From assembly GCA_046726315.1 (NCBI GenBank), contig JBKPAG010000006.1, positions 1-64,000 on the forward strand: a DNA stretch of 64,000 nt, given 5' to 3'. The notes beneath the pieces were generated by a model. It was given only the letters and a program-made list of their open reading frames with translations, was not told the DNA's origin and made no database searches. Shown here in pieces: positions 34,793-43,539 of this stretch. Numbering within the stretch: the stretch's first letter is position 1; the number at the start of each line of letters is the position of its first letter. This DNA comes from JACVRX01 sp046726315. GTDB taxonomy: Bacteria; Actinomycetota; Actinomycetes; Jiangellales; Jiangellaceae. The position numbers and the translations under genes are program-made.

Positions 34793-36298
34793 ATGAACCT
34801 TGCGTCGAAACTCATCCAGACGACGAGCGCGTACGGCGACCGGGACGCAATACGCCTCGACGGGACGGCAACAACATTCCGCGAGCTCGACCAGGCCAGC
34901 GCCCGGATAGCCGGCGCACTCCGGGACCGCGGCGTCAAGCCAGGCGACCGGATCGCCATCATGCTGCCGAACCTTCCCGCGTTCGGCATCGTCTACTACG
35001 GCGTGCTACGGGCCGGCGGCGTAGTCGTGCCGATGAATCCACTGCTCAAGGCGCGGGAGGTGGCCTATTACCTGGGGGACTCCGGGACCAGGCTGATCTT
35101 TGCTTGGCAGGACGTTGCCGGCGAGGCGAGCATCGGTGCGCAGAGGGCGGAGGCGGACGTGATCGGCGTCGACCAGGCCACGTTCGCCGACTTCTTGGCC
35201 GGGGTGAGCGACATGGACGACGTCGAGGATCGCGACCCCGAAGACACGGCAGTGATCCTCTACACGTCGGGCACGACCGGGCAGCCGAAGGGCGCCGAGT
35301 TGACCCATGCCAACCTCACTCGGAACGTCGACGTTCTACGCACCGACCTGCTGCATTTGACCCCAGACGATGTGATCTTCGGTGGCCTCCCGTTGTTCCA
35401 CTCGTTTGGGCAGACATGCACGCTCAACGCCGCGGCGGCCTCAGGTGCCTGTCTGACACTCGTGCCGCGGTTCGATCCCCAGCAGGCGTTGCGGATTCTG
35501 GCCGAGCATCGGGCGACGATCTTCGCCGGAGTCCCGACGATGTACGGTGCGCTACTTGCCCAGCCGGACAGGGCGGCGTACGACGTGTCCGCGCTGCGGG
35601 TGTGCATCTCTGGTGGATCGGCGATGCCGGTCGAGCTGCTGCGCGGGTTCGAGCACGAGTTCGGATGCAAGGTGCTGGAGGGTTACGGCCTGTCAGAGAC
35701 GTCGCCGGTGGCCTCTTTCAACCACCCGGACCGGGAGCGCAAGCCGGGCTCGATCGGCACCCCGATCCGTGGGGTGGAGATGCGTGTCGTCGACGAGCAT
35801 GGACGGGACGTCCAGCGGGGTGACGTCGGCGAGATCGTCATCCGTGGCCACAACGTCATGAAGGGCTACTGGCAGCGGCCGAACGAGACAGCCATGGCGA
35901 TACCGGACGGGTGGTTCCGGACCGGCGACCTGGGGCGGATGGACGAAGACGGCTATTACGCCATCGTCGACCGGAAGAAGGATTTGATCATCCGCGGCGG
36001 CTTCAACGTCTACCCGCGGGAGGTCGAGGAGGTCTTGTACGAGCATCCCGCGGTGGCCGAGGCAGCAGTGATCGGCGTTCCCCACCCGCAGCTCGGTGAG
36101 GAGGTGGCCGCTGCTGTGGCGCTGAAGCCGGGTGCCACTGTTGCCCCCGACGAGCTGCGCGAACACGTCAAGAGCCAGGTTGCACCATACAAGTACCCCC
36201 GCAAGGTGTGGATCCTCGACCAGTTGCCGAAAGGGCCGACCGGCAAGATCCTCAAGCGGATGATTGTCCCACCGGAAGACCAGGACGACGTCGGATGA
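34793..36298 (+). CDS. Long-chain fatty-acid--CoA ligase (AMP-forming)
   Basis: A 501-residue ANL-superfamily enzyme that activates a carboxylate to acyl-AMP and then acyl-CoA. The P-loop is LYTSGTTGQPKGAELTHANL; A5 is GYGLSETSPVASFNH; A7 is GWFRTGDLGRMDEDGYYAIV; A8 is DRKKDLIIRGGFNVYPREVE; the catalytic lysine is in PKGPTGKILKR. CAGGAAACG precedes the ATG. Its stop overlaps the ATG of a broken hydrolase gene (ATGA), which with the next gene suggests an operon for lipid or storage-polymer use. The divergent PucR-type gene probably regulates it. Confidence 0.92.
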   Translation: MNLASKLIQTTSAYGDRDAIRLDGTATTFRELDQASARIAGALRDRGVKPGDRIAIMLPNLPAFGIVYYGVLRAGGVVVPMNPLLKAREVAYYLGDSGTRLIFAWQDVAGEASIGAQRAEADVIGVDQATFADFLAGVSDMDDVEDRDPEDTAVILYTSGTTGQPKGAELTHANLTRNVDVLRTDLLHLTPDDVIFGGLPLFHSFGQTCTLNAAAASGACLTLVPRFDPQQALRILAEHRATIFAGVPTMYGALLAQPDRAAYDVSALRVCISGGSAMPVELLRGFEHEFGCKVLEGYGLSETSPVASFNHPDRERKPGSIGTPIRGVEMRVVDEHGRDVQRGDVGEIVIRGHNVMKGYWQRPNETAMAIPDGWFRTGDLGRMDEDGYYAIVDRKKDLIIRGGFNVYPREVEEVLYEHPAVAEAAVIGVPHPQLGEEVAAAVALKPGATVAPDELREHVKSQVAPYKYPRKVWILDQLPKGPTGKILKRMIVPPEDQDDVG

Positions 36299-37037
36299 GC
36301 TCGCCGTCGATTCCCGGATTCGGCGGTGCCCGGCCGGTGTCACCCGCGCTGGACCACTACAGGTGATCAGTTTTCGACTTCCCTCGTGTCGGACAGTCGA
36401 CCTCATACGGCTGGCCGCGGCGAATGCGTGGCGTCGCCGGCACGGTGCGCCACATGATCGAGGCACTCGGGGATGTGCGGGTCGACGTGCTCCGCACCTC
36501 TCTGGGCGGCGTGGTCGCCCAGCAGCTGGCCCACCAGAGTCCACAGCTGGTGCGGCGCCTGGTCCTGGCGGCCACCGGGCCGGGCGTGGGCGGTGTGCCC
36601 GGCTCGCCGCGGGTATTGCTGTTGTGGCCACGCCGCGCCGCTACTACCAGCCCGACTACCACCGGGAAGTCGCCGGGCGCATCTATGGCGGGATGGCCCG
36701 CCAGGATCCGGACGCGCTGTTGTACGGCTCGGTGGGGCCGTTTGTGGAGCGGCCCTCGGTCCGCGGATATATCAGCCAGCTCTACGCGATTAGTGGCTGG
36801 ACCAGCCTGCCCTGGCTGCACCGCTTGCAACAGCCGCCCCTGGTGCTCGCCGGCGACGACGACCCGATCGTTCCGCTGGTCAACGGCCGCATTCTGGCCG
36901 GACGCATCCCGCGTGCGCGGCTGCATGTCGTGACCGGCGGCGGCCATCTGTTCTTGCTGGAACGCCCCGCGGCGATGGCCGCGCTCGTCGCCGACTTCCT
37001 CGCGCCCGACAACAAGAAGAAGACATGCGCACGGTGA
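36295..37037 (+). pseudogene. Alpha/beta hydrolase (PHA depolymerase-like), broken
   Basis: The ATG at 36295 overlaps the ligase stop, but the frame ends after 23 codons. From about 36430 a second frame gives HMIEALGDVRVDVLRTSLGG, with the nucleophile elbow in TSLGGVV, then LVRRLVLAATGPGVGG. From about 36630 a third frame gives RIYGGMARQDPDALLYGSVG, QQPPLVLAGDDDPIVPL (acid) and ARLHVVTGGGHLFLLERPAA (histidine). About 80 N-terminal residues are missing and at least two frame changes occur. The rest resembles poly(3-hydroxyalkanoate) depolymerase-type hydrolases. Confidence 0.65.
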
Positions 37038-37595
37038 ATGGTGCCAGCCATGCGCATTGACGATCTGCTCCCGAGCTGGCATTTCCGCGAGCGACACGGC
37101 CGCGCAACCAATGTGGCGGCCGCCGACCTGCTGGCGGCCGTGGAACGGGTGACCTGGGCCGAAGTGCCGGTGATGCGGGCGCTGATGTGGATGCGTTCGG
37201 CCGGCCGGCTCCGGCTGGCCGCCGAACGGCCCATTCTCGAGAACATGGCCAGCATCGGCTTCACGATGTTGGCTCGGACCAATGACGAGCTGGTCGCCGG
37301 CGCAGTCGGCCGGCCCTGGTCACCGGGCGGTGGCAGGGGACCACGGTTGGCCGATCAGCCCGACCCGGCGCGGGTCTTCGTCGACTTCTCCGCTCCTGGC
37401 TGGGCAAAGATGATCACCAATTTTCGCGCATCCGCCGGCGAGCTGACCACCGAGACCCGGGTGCTGCTGACCGACGAGCGGTCGCGGCGCGCGTTCCGCC
37501 GCTACTGGCTGGTCATCCGCCCGTTCAGCGGACTCATCCGCCGACGCTGGCTGGCTGCGATCGCCCGCCGTGCTATCGAGAGCGCCCGGCCTTAG
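37038..37595 (+). CDS. Conserved hypothetical protein
   Basis: A 185-residue protein beginning directly after the stop of the broken hydrolase; a second ATG at 37050 is equally possible. Features are MRIDDLLPSWHFRERHGRAT, a middle ENMASIGFTMLARTNDELVA and GRPWSP, then VFVDFSAPGWAKMITNFRAS and a C-terminal RRYWLVIRPFSGLIRRRWLA. The layout (helix, GF-M-L strand, TETRVLLTD strand, RRYW-I-PFSGLIRR helix) resembles SRPBCC-like cell-surface-stress proteins of actinomycetes. No function is known. It is the last gene of the ligase operon. Confidence 0.65.
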   Translation: MVPAMRIDDLLPSWHFRERHGRATNVAAADLLAAVERVTWAEVPVMRALMWMRSAGRLRLAAERPILENMASIGFTMLARTNDELVAGAVGRPWSPGGGRGPRLADQPDPARVFVDFSAPGWAKMITNFRASAGELTTETRVLLTDERSRRAFRRYWLVIRPFSGLIRRRWLAAIARRAIESARP

Positions 37596-37725
37596 AAGGT
37601 TCCCCGCGCTCTTGGGATCCGGACCTCCACATCGGCTACCAGGCCGGCCCGCGCATCCTGGCTCGGCAGGACCTACTCTGGCGGTACTGGTCGCTCCGAC
37701 GGCGGCCTGCCCCTCGGAGAACGCC

Positions 37726-38019
37726 GTGCCCACCAGTTGCTCGCACCTCGACAAGATCGACTCGCAGGCGAGGCCCTCGGCCGACGGCTGCGAGGACTGC
37801 CTGCGGACCGGCGGCCGGTGGGTGCATCTGCGCATGTGCCGAGTGTGCGGCCGGGTGGGCTGCTGCGATTCGTCGCCATCGAGGCATGCCAGAGCACATC
37901 ACGCTGCCGCCGGACACCCGCTGGTGTCGTCGTTCGAGCCCGGCGAGGACTGGTGGTGGTGCTTCGAGGACGAACTCATGTTCACCGTCCCCGACGAGAA
38001 GTTGTACGCCCACTCATGA
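37726..38019 (+). CDS. ZnF-UBP domain protein
   Basis: A 97-residue zinc-finger protein. It has the full UBP-type set of ligands: CSHLDKI, DGCEDCLRTGGRWVHLRMCR, VCGRVGCCDSSPSRHARAHH, AAGHP, and the closing EPGEDWWWCFEDELMF with the aromatic strand. In eukaryotes this finger binds the ubiquitin C-terminus. Bacterial single-domain members are widespread in actinomycetes and uncharacterised to my knowledge. The GTG at 37726 has GGAGA 8 bp before it. It overlaps the next gene by ATGA and heads a three-gene operon with a response-regulator/thioredoxin-reductase fusion and a histidine kinase. Confidence 0.88.
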   Translation: MPTSCSHLDKIDSQARPSADGCEDCLRTGGRWVHLRMCRVCGRVGCCDSSPSRHARAHHAAAGHPLVSSFEPGEDWWWCFEDELMFTVPDEKLYAHS

Positions 38020-39713
38020 CGACGACTGGCACGGAGACGGACTTCCTGGCGACGTCGACCCGTCCGGTGCTGCTCACAGTGGACGACGACCCGTCCGTGT
38101 CTCGGGCCGTGGCACGAGACCTGCGTCGCCATTACGGACAGGACCACAGAGTGCTGCGTGCCGGATCCGGCGCCGAGGCGCTCGACGCGCTGCGCGAGCT
38201 CAAGCTGCGCGGCCAGCAGGTCGCGGTTCTGCTCGCCGACTACCGGATGCCGGAGATGAACGGCATCGAGTTCCTCGAGTCGGCAATGGACCTGTACCCA
38301 CGGGCGCGTCGGGCACTGCTCACGGCGTACGCCGACACAGATGCGGCCATCGCGGCAATCAACATGGTGGACGTCGACCACTACCTGCTGAAGCCGTGGG
38401 AGCCGCCCGAGGAAAAGCTCTATCCAATCGTCGATGCGATGATCGACGCCTATTTGGCGTCCGGTGACATGGCGGTGCGAGATACCAAGGTTGTCGGGCA
38501 CCGCTGGTCGGCGCCGTCGTTCGAGGTACGTGACTTCCTCGCGCGCAACGCCGTCCCGTACCGGTGGCTCAGCGTCGACGAGCCCGAGGGTCGGCGCCTG
38601 GTCGACGCGGCCCAGGTCGATCCCGAGCGGCTGCCGCTCGTCGTCACGCCAGACGGCGAGACGCTGATCGCCCCGAGCACGACCGAAGTGGCAGCGGCAG
38701 TCGGGTTGTCCACCACCCCCGCGACGGATTTCTACGACCTGGTCGTGGTGGGAGGCGGTCCGGCGGGCCTGGGCGCCGCCGTGTATGGCGCCTCCGAAGG
38801 ATTGCGCACCCTGCTGGTCGAGCGCGCGGCCACCGGGGGGCAGGCCGGACAGTCCTCACGCATCGAGAACTACCTCGGCTTTCCCGACGGCGTGTCCGGC
38901 GCGCAGCTGACCGGCCGGGCCCGCCGGCAGGCCATCAAGTTCGGCGCAGAGATCCTTACCGCTCGGGACGTTACCGACCTGCGCACCCACGGGCCGGCGC
39001 GAGCCGTGGTGTTCGGAGACGGCACCAAGGTCGCTGCGCACGCGGTGATCGTCGCTACGGGTGTCTCCTATCGCGACCTCGACGTTCCGGGAGCCAGCGC
39101 TCTGACGGGCAGCGGCGTCTACTACGGCTCGGCATTCACGGAGGCAGCCGACTGCGCGGACGCCGACGTCTACATCGTCGGCGGCGCCAACTCTGCTGGC
39201 CAGGCTGCGGTGTTCTTCTGCCGGGTCGCCAAGACTGTCAACCTGGTCGTACGCGCCGACTCCCTCGAGCGGGCCATGTCGCATTACCTCATCGAGCAAC
39301 TCCGGGCGATCGACAACATCACGGTGCGGCTCGAGACCGTCATCGACGAGGTGCACGGCGATGGACACCTGGAAGGGCTCACGTTGCGAAACACCGCCAC
39401 CGGCCGGAGCGAACACGTTGATACCAGCCACGCGTTCGTGTTCATCGGCGGCCAACCGCGCACCGAATGGCTGGCGAACACCTTGGTCCGCGATGCCCGT
39501 GGCTTTCTGCTGACCGGCCCCGACCTGATCGTCGACGGGCAGCGGCCGCGGGGGTGGCCGCTGGAACGCGACCCGTGGCCCCTGGAGGCAAGCATTCCCG
39601 GGGTCTTCGTCGCCGGCGACGTCCGCGCCGACTCGGTCAAGAGGGTCGCGTCCGCCGTCGGCGAGGGCGCGATGGCCGTGACCCTCGCCCACAGGTACTT
39701 GGGAACACCATGA
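38016..39713 (+). CDS. Response regulator fused to thioredoxin reductase-like flavoprotein
   Basis: A 565-residue fusion. Residues 15-145 are a receiver domain with acidic pocket DDD23-25, phospho-acceptor D75 (LLADYRMPEM), T103 and K126 (LLKPWEPP). Residues 160-230 have a glutaredoxin-like fold without cysteines (HRWSAPSFEVRDFLARN replaces the CxxC). Residues 238-560 are thioredoxin reductase: FAD loop VVVGGGPAGLGAAVYGA, GGQAGQSSRIENYLGFP, NADPH loop YIVGGANSAGQAAVFF and C-terminal VFVAGDVRADSVKRVASAVG. The redox CxxC is replaced by GSAF (371-374). FAD and NADPH binding should persist, but not disulfide reduction. Coupled by ATGA to both neighbours. Confidence 0.9.
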   Translation: MTTTGTETDFLATSTRPVLLTVDDDPSVSRAVARDLRRHYGQDHRVLRAGSGAEALDALRELKLRGQQVAVLLADYRMPEMNGIEFLESAMDLYPRARRALLTAYADTDAAIAAINMVDVDHYLLKPWEPPEEKLYPIVDAMIDAYLASGDMAVRDTKVVGHRWSAPSFEVRDFLARNAVPYRWLSVDEPEGRRLVDAAQVDPERLPLVVTPDGETLIAPSTTEVAAAVGLSTTPATDFYDLVVVGGGPAGLGAAVYGASEGLRTLLVERAATGGQAGQSSRIENYLGFPDGVSGAQLTGRARRQAIKFGAEILTARDVTDLRTHGPARAVVFGDGTKVAAHAVIVATGVSYRDLDVPGASALTGSGVYYGSAFTEAADCADADVYIVGGANSAGQAAVFFCRVAKTVNLVVRADSLERAMSHYLIEQLRAIDNITVRLETVIDEVHGDGHLEGLTLRNTATGRSEHVDTSHAFVFIGGQPRTEWLANTLVRDARGFLLTGPDLIVDGQRPRGWPLERDPWPLEASIPGVFVAGDVRADSVKRVASAVGEGAMAVTLAHRYLGTP

Positions 39714-41149
39714 CTCTCAGCAGCGCACCCACCGACGAGAAGCTGTCCCGCGACGACTTGCGCACCCTGTTCCTCTTCGAGGCGCTGACGGACGAGCAGT
39801 TGGACTGGCTCGCCGACCGCGGCTGGGTCGCCGAGGCGCCGGCCGGGGACATCCTCGTCGAAGGGGATCCGGCCGAGCTATTCATCATTCTCCTGGCCGG
39901 GACGATCACTCTGAGCGCTCGGGTGGGCCCCGACGACGTCGAGATGTCGCGCACCGACCAGCACGGGGTGTACGCCGGTGCGTGGCAGAGTTATCTGCCG
40001 AACGCCGACACGCTTACCTATTCCGCCACGGCACGGGCACTCACCGACAGCCGACTCTTCGTCATCCGTGGCGTTGACTTCGGCCAGGCTGTTCGCGACT
40101 GGTTCCCCATGGCCATCCATTTGCTGGAGGGCCTGTTCTTCGCCATGCGTAAATCTCAGCAGATCGTCGGGCAGCGACAGCAACTACTGGCGCTCGGGTC
40201 GCTGGCCGCCGGCCTCACCCACGAGCTGAACAACCCCGCCGCCGCGGCGGTCAGGGCGAATGCCGCGCTCCGAGACCGCGTTGCCGGCATGCGGCACAAG
40301 CTTGCGCTGCTCGCGCACGACGAGATCGATCACCAAGTCCTCGAGCTGCTCGTCGACGTTCAGGAAGAGGCAGTCCGGGGCGTGCGCACGGCGCCGCAGC
40401 TGTCGCCGCTGGAGGAGTCGGAGCGTGAAGACAAGCTGACCGACTGGCTCGACCAGCGGGGCGTCAGTGACGGCTGGAACCTTGCGCCCGTGTTCGTGGG
40501 CGCGGGTACCACGACCGAATTCCTGGAGAAGGTCGCCGCGGGAGCCCCGCCGGAGTTGCTGGAAGGCGCGCTGCGCTGGCTCGCGTACACGCTGGAGACC
40601 GAGCTGCTGCTGAATGAGATCACCGACTCCGTTACCCGGATCTCGACCCTGGTCGAGGCGGCCAAGCAGTACTCCCACATGGACCGTGCTCCGTTCGAAC
40701 GCTCCGACATCCACGCTGGCATCAAGAGCACGCTCGCCATGCTCGCCGGCAAGCTCAGCGGCCTCGATGTCGTGAAGGACTTCGATCGCACCCTGCCGCC
40801 GGTGCCGATCTACGCCGGGGAGCTCAACCAGGTTTGGACCAACCTCATCGACAACGCTGTCCAAGCCATGGCAGGCAGCGGCACCCTCACCATTCGCACG
40901 ATGCGCGACAACGGCATGATCCGCGTCGAGATCGGCGACACCGGGCCCGGAATCCCACGGGAGCTGCGGAGGCGGATCTTCGAGCCGTTCTTCACCACCA
41001 AACCGATAGGACAGGGCACTGGGCTGGGGTTGGACATCTCGTACCGCATCGTCGTCGTTCGCCACGGTGGCGACCTCAGCGTGGAGTCCGAGCCCGGCGA
41101 CACCCGGTTCATCGTCAGGCTGCCCCTGACCGAACGCCCGTCCTCTTGA
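39710..41149 (+). CDS. Histidine kinase with N-terminal cNMP-binding domain
   Basis: A 479-residue cytosolic sensor kinase with no transmembrane segment. Residues about 20-135 are a cyclic-nucleotide-binding-like barrel (LFLFEALTDEQLDWLADRGW, GDILVEGDPAELFIILLAGT). The phospho-acceptor is H171 in AAGLTHELNNPAAAAVRANA, followed by a roughly 190-residue helical insert. The ATPase has N box LNQVWTNLIDNAVQAM, G1 GDTGPGIP and G2 FEPFFTTKPIGQGTGLGLDI. The classical cNMP phosphate cassette (RxALL) is not evident, so the ligand is uncertain. ATGA coupling makes the receiver/reductase fusion its obvious phosphorylation partner. Confidence 0.9.
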   Translation: MTLSSAPTDEKLSRDDLRTLFLFEALTDEQLDWLADRGWVAEAPAGDILVEGDPAELFIILLAGTITLSARVGPDDVEMSRTDQHGVYAGAWQSYLPNADTLTYSATARALTDSRLFVIRGVDFGQAVRDWFPMAIHLLEGLFFAMRKSQQIVGQRQQLLALGSLAAGLTHELNNPAAAAVRANAALRDRVAGMRHKLALLAHDEIDHQVLELLVDVQEEAVRGVRTAPQLSPLEESEREDKLTDWLDQRGVSDGWNLAPVFVGAGTTTEFLEKVAAGAPPELLEGALRWLAYTLETELLLNEITDSVTRISTLVEAAKQYSHMDRAPFERSDIHAGIKSTLAMLAGKLSGLDVVKDFDRTLPPVPIYAGELNQVWTNLIDNAVQAMAGSGTLTIRTMRDNGMIRVEIGDTGPGIPRELRRRIFEPFFTTKPIGQGTGLGLDISYRIVVVRHGGDLSVESEPGDTRFIVRLPLTERPSS

Positions 41150-41178
41150 GGACCGCCCGACGCTGGCCCACCCGCCTG

Positions 41179-41916
41179 TCACGCTTCGGCAATGCCGAGG
41201 TCGACGCGGTCGGCGTTGGCGAGATTGGCGAGCAGGTCGATGACAGCGGTCGCGAGGGACTGTAGCGCATGGCGAGGGACAGTCCGCCCGCTCTCAAAGG
41301 CTCGCTGGACAGTCCGTCCGAGCAGGTCTGCCCGCTGGTCCAGGCCAGCCTCGGTGTGCCCCGCGGCGATCAGCGCTGCTGCGTCCGCCTCCGCCCGCAA
41401 GAATCCTTCGAACGTGGCTTGGAACGCGTAGGCGATCGCATCGACGTCCAGATCGTCGCGCAGCAGGCCATGCTCGGCGAGCAACTCGAAGTAGGTGCGC
41501 GACATCAGGCGGTGCCGGTTGTCGCGAGCACCGCCGCGCGGCGTGGCCAGCCTGCCCAGCAGGTCGGCGTCGGCGAGGACGAACCCTCGCAGGAGCGGCC
41601 GGTTCATGATCGCCAGGAAGTACGCCGGTGCTAAGCGGTGCAGCAGGCACACCCACGGATCCTGGCGCAGTGCCTCCAGCAGCTCCCCGATCGCTTCGAG
41701 CACCTCCCGTTCGAAGACTGCCGTGAACAGTTCCTCGCGCGTCTTCCAGTGCAGGTAGACGGTGCCCTTGCCGACGTCAGCACCGGCGGCCACGTCGTCG
41801 ACGGTCACCCGCCGGTAGCCGTGTCGCAGCAGCAGTTCAGCCGCCACCTTCAGAATCCGCGTGGCACGTTCCTCCCGCTGCCGCGGGTCTCGCAACCGGT
41901 CTGTGGTTGGGCTCAT
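41179..41916 (-). CDS. TetR/AcrR family regulator
   Basis: A 245-residue repressor with HTH RILKVAAELLLRHGYRRVTV then DDVAAGADVGKGTVYLHWKT (about residues 20-60). The C-terminal part has LAIMNRPLLRGFVLADADLL, seen in regulators of actinobacterial monooxygenases. The start at 41916 is chosen because upstream codons run back into the 3' end of the monooxygenase gene without homology. It is transcribed in the same direction as that gene, 32 bp downstream, with a palindrome in the gap. The same 13-bp motif recurs in the monooxygenase promoter. Confidence 0.9.
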   Translation of the reverse strand: MSPTTDRLRDPRQREERATRILKVAAELLLRHGYRRVTVDDVAAGADVGKGTVYLHWKTREELFTAVFEREVLEAIGELLEALRQDPWVCLLHRLAPAYFLAIMNRPLLRGFVLADADLLGRLATPRGGARDNRHRLMSRTYFELLAEHGLLRDDLDVDAIAYAFQATFEGFLRAEADAAALIAAGHTEAGLDQRADLLGRTVQRAFESGRTVPRHALQSLATAVIDLLANLANADRVDLGIAEA

Positions 41917-41940
41917 ATCGAGCCATAGTGACCAAGTTCG

Positions 41941-41958
41941 AGTTGTCGTCAACTCACA
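41941..41958 (-). promoter_or_regulatory. Operator/-35 motif before TetR gene
   Basis: AGTTG-TCGT-CAACT (41941-41954) is a palindrome with 5-bp arms, 25 bp upstream of the TetR start and covering the last codons of the monooxygenase. The 13-mer TCGTCAACTCACA (41946-41958) recurs exactly at 43169-43181, upstream of the monooxygenase, in the same orientation. On the coding strand both contain TTGACG, a -35-like element. Confidence 0.5.
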
Positions 41959-43109
41959 GGCGAAAGACGCCGCCTCAGCCATCCGGCGGCGGCTCCCATC
42001 GGCCACAGCCTGGTGGCGAGGTTCCGCGCCAGGATCCCGCGCCCCGTCGCGGGGATGAGCAGCGAGGCGCCCCGTGCGATGTTCCGCTGCTTGAGGTCCA
42101 CCAGGGTCCGGTGCTCAGCCTCGTAGCGGCGGAAGGCCAACTGATGGTCGCCAGAGCTGGCCGCCAGCTCCTCGGCAAGGGTGAACGCCCCCGCCATGGC
42201 CAGGCTGGAGCCGTCCCCGAACAGCGACACGCAGGAGGCGGCGTCGCCGAGGAGCGCCACCCGGCCGTGCCACCACGGGCGCACACGTACCCGGCTGACG
42301 GAGTCGAAGTAGAGGTCATCGGCGGCGTGCACGCGCTTCATCAGCTCGGGCACCCGCCACGAGCCGTCCGCGAACGTAGCGGTCAGCAGCTGCTTGTGCT
42401 GCCGAGTGTCGCGGTAGTCGAAGTCCGGCACCGCCGGACTTCGGAACGCGAAGAACGCCAGGGTGTCGCCGCGCGACGGGTGGATCGCAACCGCCCTGCC
42501 TGGTGTGTTGTACATAATCACGTCCCGCCCTGGTTCGATCAGACCATCCAGCGGCATGGTCGCGACGTAGGCCCCCATGTGCTGGACGAAGTCGGATTCC
42601 GGGCCGAACGCCAACCGACGCACCGCCGAGTGCAGCCCGTCGGCTCCGATCACGAGGTCGAAACGGCGGGGCTGAGCGCGTTCGAAGGTGACGCTCACCC
42701 CATGTTCGTCCAAGCTCAGTCCGACGATCGAGTCGTCGAACAGAAACTCGGCATGGTCCCGACTTGCCTGGTAAAGGATTGAGGCAAGGTCACCGCGCGG
42801 CAGCTCAACTTCGCGGCTGCCGGACGCCTGTTGCAGGGCTCTCATGTTGATCCAGCCGACGCGCCTGCCCGTGGCGTTGACGAAGCTCATGCCTGTCCGG
42901 TCCGTGCCGGCTTGGCGGATGATCGGCATGACGCTCATCCGGTCGGCCACGTCCACGGCCGGCCCCCTGACGTCCACCGGACTTCCGCTGGACCGCAGCG
43001 CAGCCGCGTATTCGACGACGGTGGGACGGTATCCGTGCCGCGCCAGCCAGTACGCCAGCGTCGGCCCGGCGATGCCGGCTCCGGAGATCAGCACTGTTTG
43101 GTTGCTCAC
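41949..43109 (-). CDS. FAD-dependent monooxygenase (TetX/PHBH-like)
   Basis: A 386-residue group A flavin monooxygenase. The FAD loop is VLISGAGIAGPTLAYWLARH, the DG motif is DLVIGADGLHSAVRRLAFG, and the second FAD motif is GRVALLGDAASCVSLFGDGS. The family hydroxylates aromatic or polyketide-like compounds using NADPH and oxygen and includes tetracycline-inactivating members. Its promoter (43146-43175) shares a 13-bp motif with the TetR gene just downstream, so the pair likely forms one induction unit. The resistance role is inferred from the arrangement, and the substrate is unknown. Confidence 0.9.
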   Translation of the reverse strand: MSNQTVLISGAGIAGPTLAYWLARHGYRPTVVEYAAALRSSGSPVDVRGPAVDVADRMSVMPIIRQAGTDRTGMSFVNATGRRVGWINMRALQQASGSREVELPRGDLASILYQASRDHAEFLFDDSIVGLSLDEHGVSVTFERAQPRRFDLVIGADGLHSAVRRLAFGPESDFVQHMGAYVATMPLDGLIEPGRDVIMYNTPGRAVAIHPSRGDTLAFFAFRSPAVPDFDYRDTRQHKQLLTATFADGSWRVPELMKRVHAADDLYFDSVSRVRVRPWWHGRVALLGDAASCVSLFGDGSSLAMAGAFTLAEELAASSGDHQLAFRRYEAEHRTLVDLKQRNIARGASLLIPATGRGILARNLATRLWPMGAAAGWLRRRLSPVS

Positions 43110-43145
43110 GACGCGCTCCCGTCATCGCCGCAGTCGCGTTAGATG

Positions 43146-43181
43146 ACTGTATGACTATTTTTGTTATTTCGTCAACTCACA
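43146..43181 (-). promoter_or_regulatory. Promoter and shared operator motif of the monooxygenase
   Basis: On the reverse strand TTGACG (43175-43170), an 18-bp spacer and TACAGT (43151-43146) form a good promoter 36 bp before the start codon. The -35 lies inside the 13-mer that is exactly repeated before the TetR gene (41946-41958). The stretch is unusually AT-rich. Confidence 0.5.
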
Positions 43182-43539
43182 TCTCTGTTCGCCGTCTACG
43201 TCTGTGCCGCCACCGCCGCGGATCCCAAGCCTTTCGGGGTTCACCGACGCCCGGCTCAGGGGAGGATCAACGCGACCGGTCTGCAGGTCTTGGTGCAGCG
43301 GGCGCCGGTCGCCACACCGTCCAGAATCGACATGGCTGGCTATCAGGTACTCGTGGTTCAGGAGGAGCCGGTGGCCTGCAGCCGGAACGTGCGAGACGGC
43401 AGACGCTGCGCTAGGACATCCTGGCGACGATCGCCTGGGACAAACAATCGCCATCACACGGCACAAATGTCGAGACAATGCTTGCACGCTTCGTCGCGAC
43501 GGACGCCGACGGTCGGGGCGCGCCGTCCGCGGTATTGCG
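43182..43539. other. 358-bp gap, no gene recognised
   Basis: Frames are open in several phases but none resembles a known protein. A weakly coding-like forward patch lies near 43330-43390 (MAGYQVLVVQEEPVACSRNV). It separates the monooxygenase promoter from the tail of the methyltransferase. Confidence 0.4.

Noticed and set aside
37737..38015. N-terminal extension of the receiver/TrxR fusion starting at 37737
   Set aside because: It runs through the ZnF-UBP gene in another frame, with low-quality residues. The ATGA start at 38016 begins exactly where the receiver homology does.
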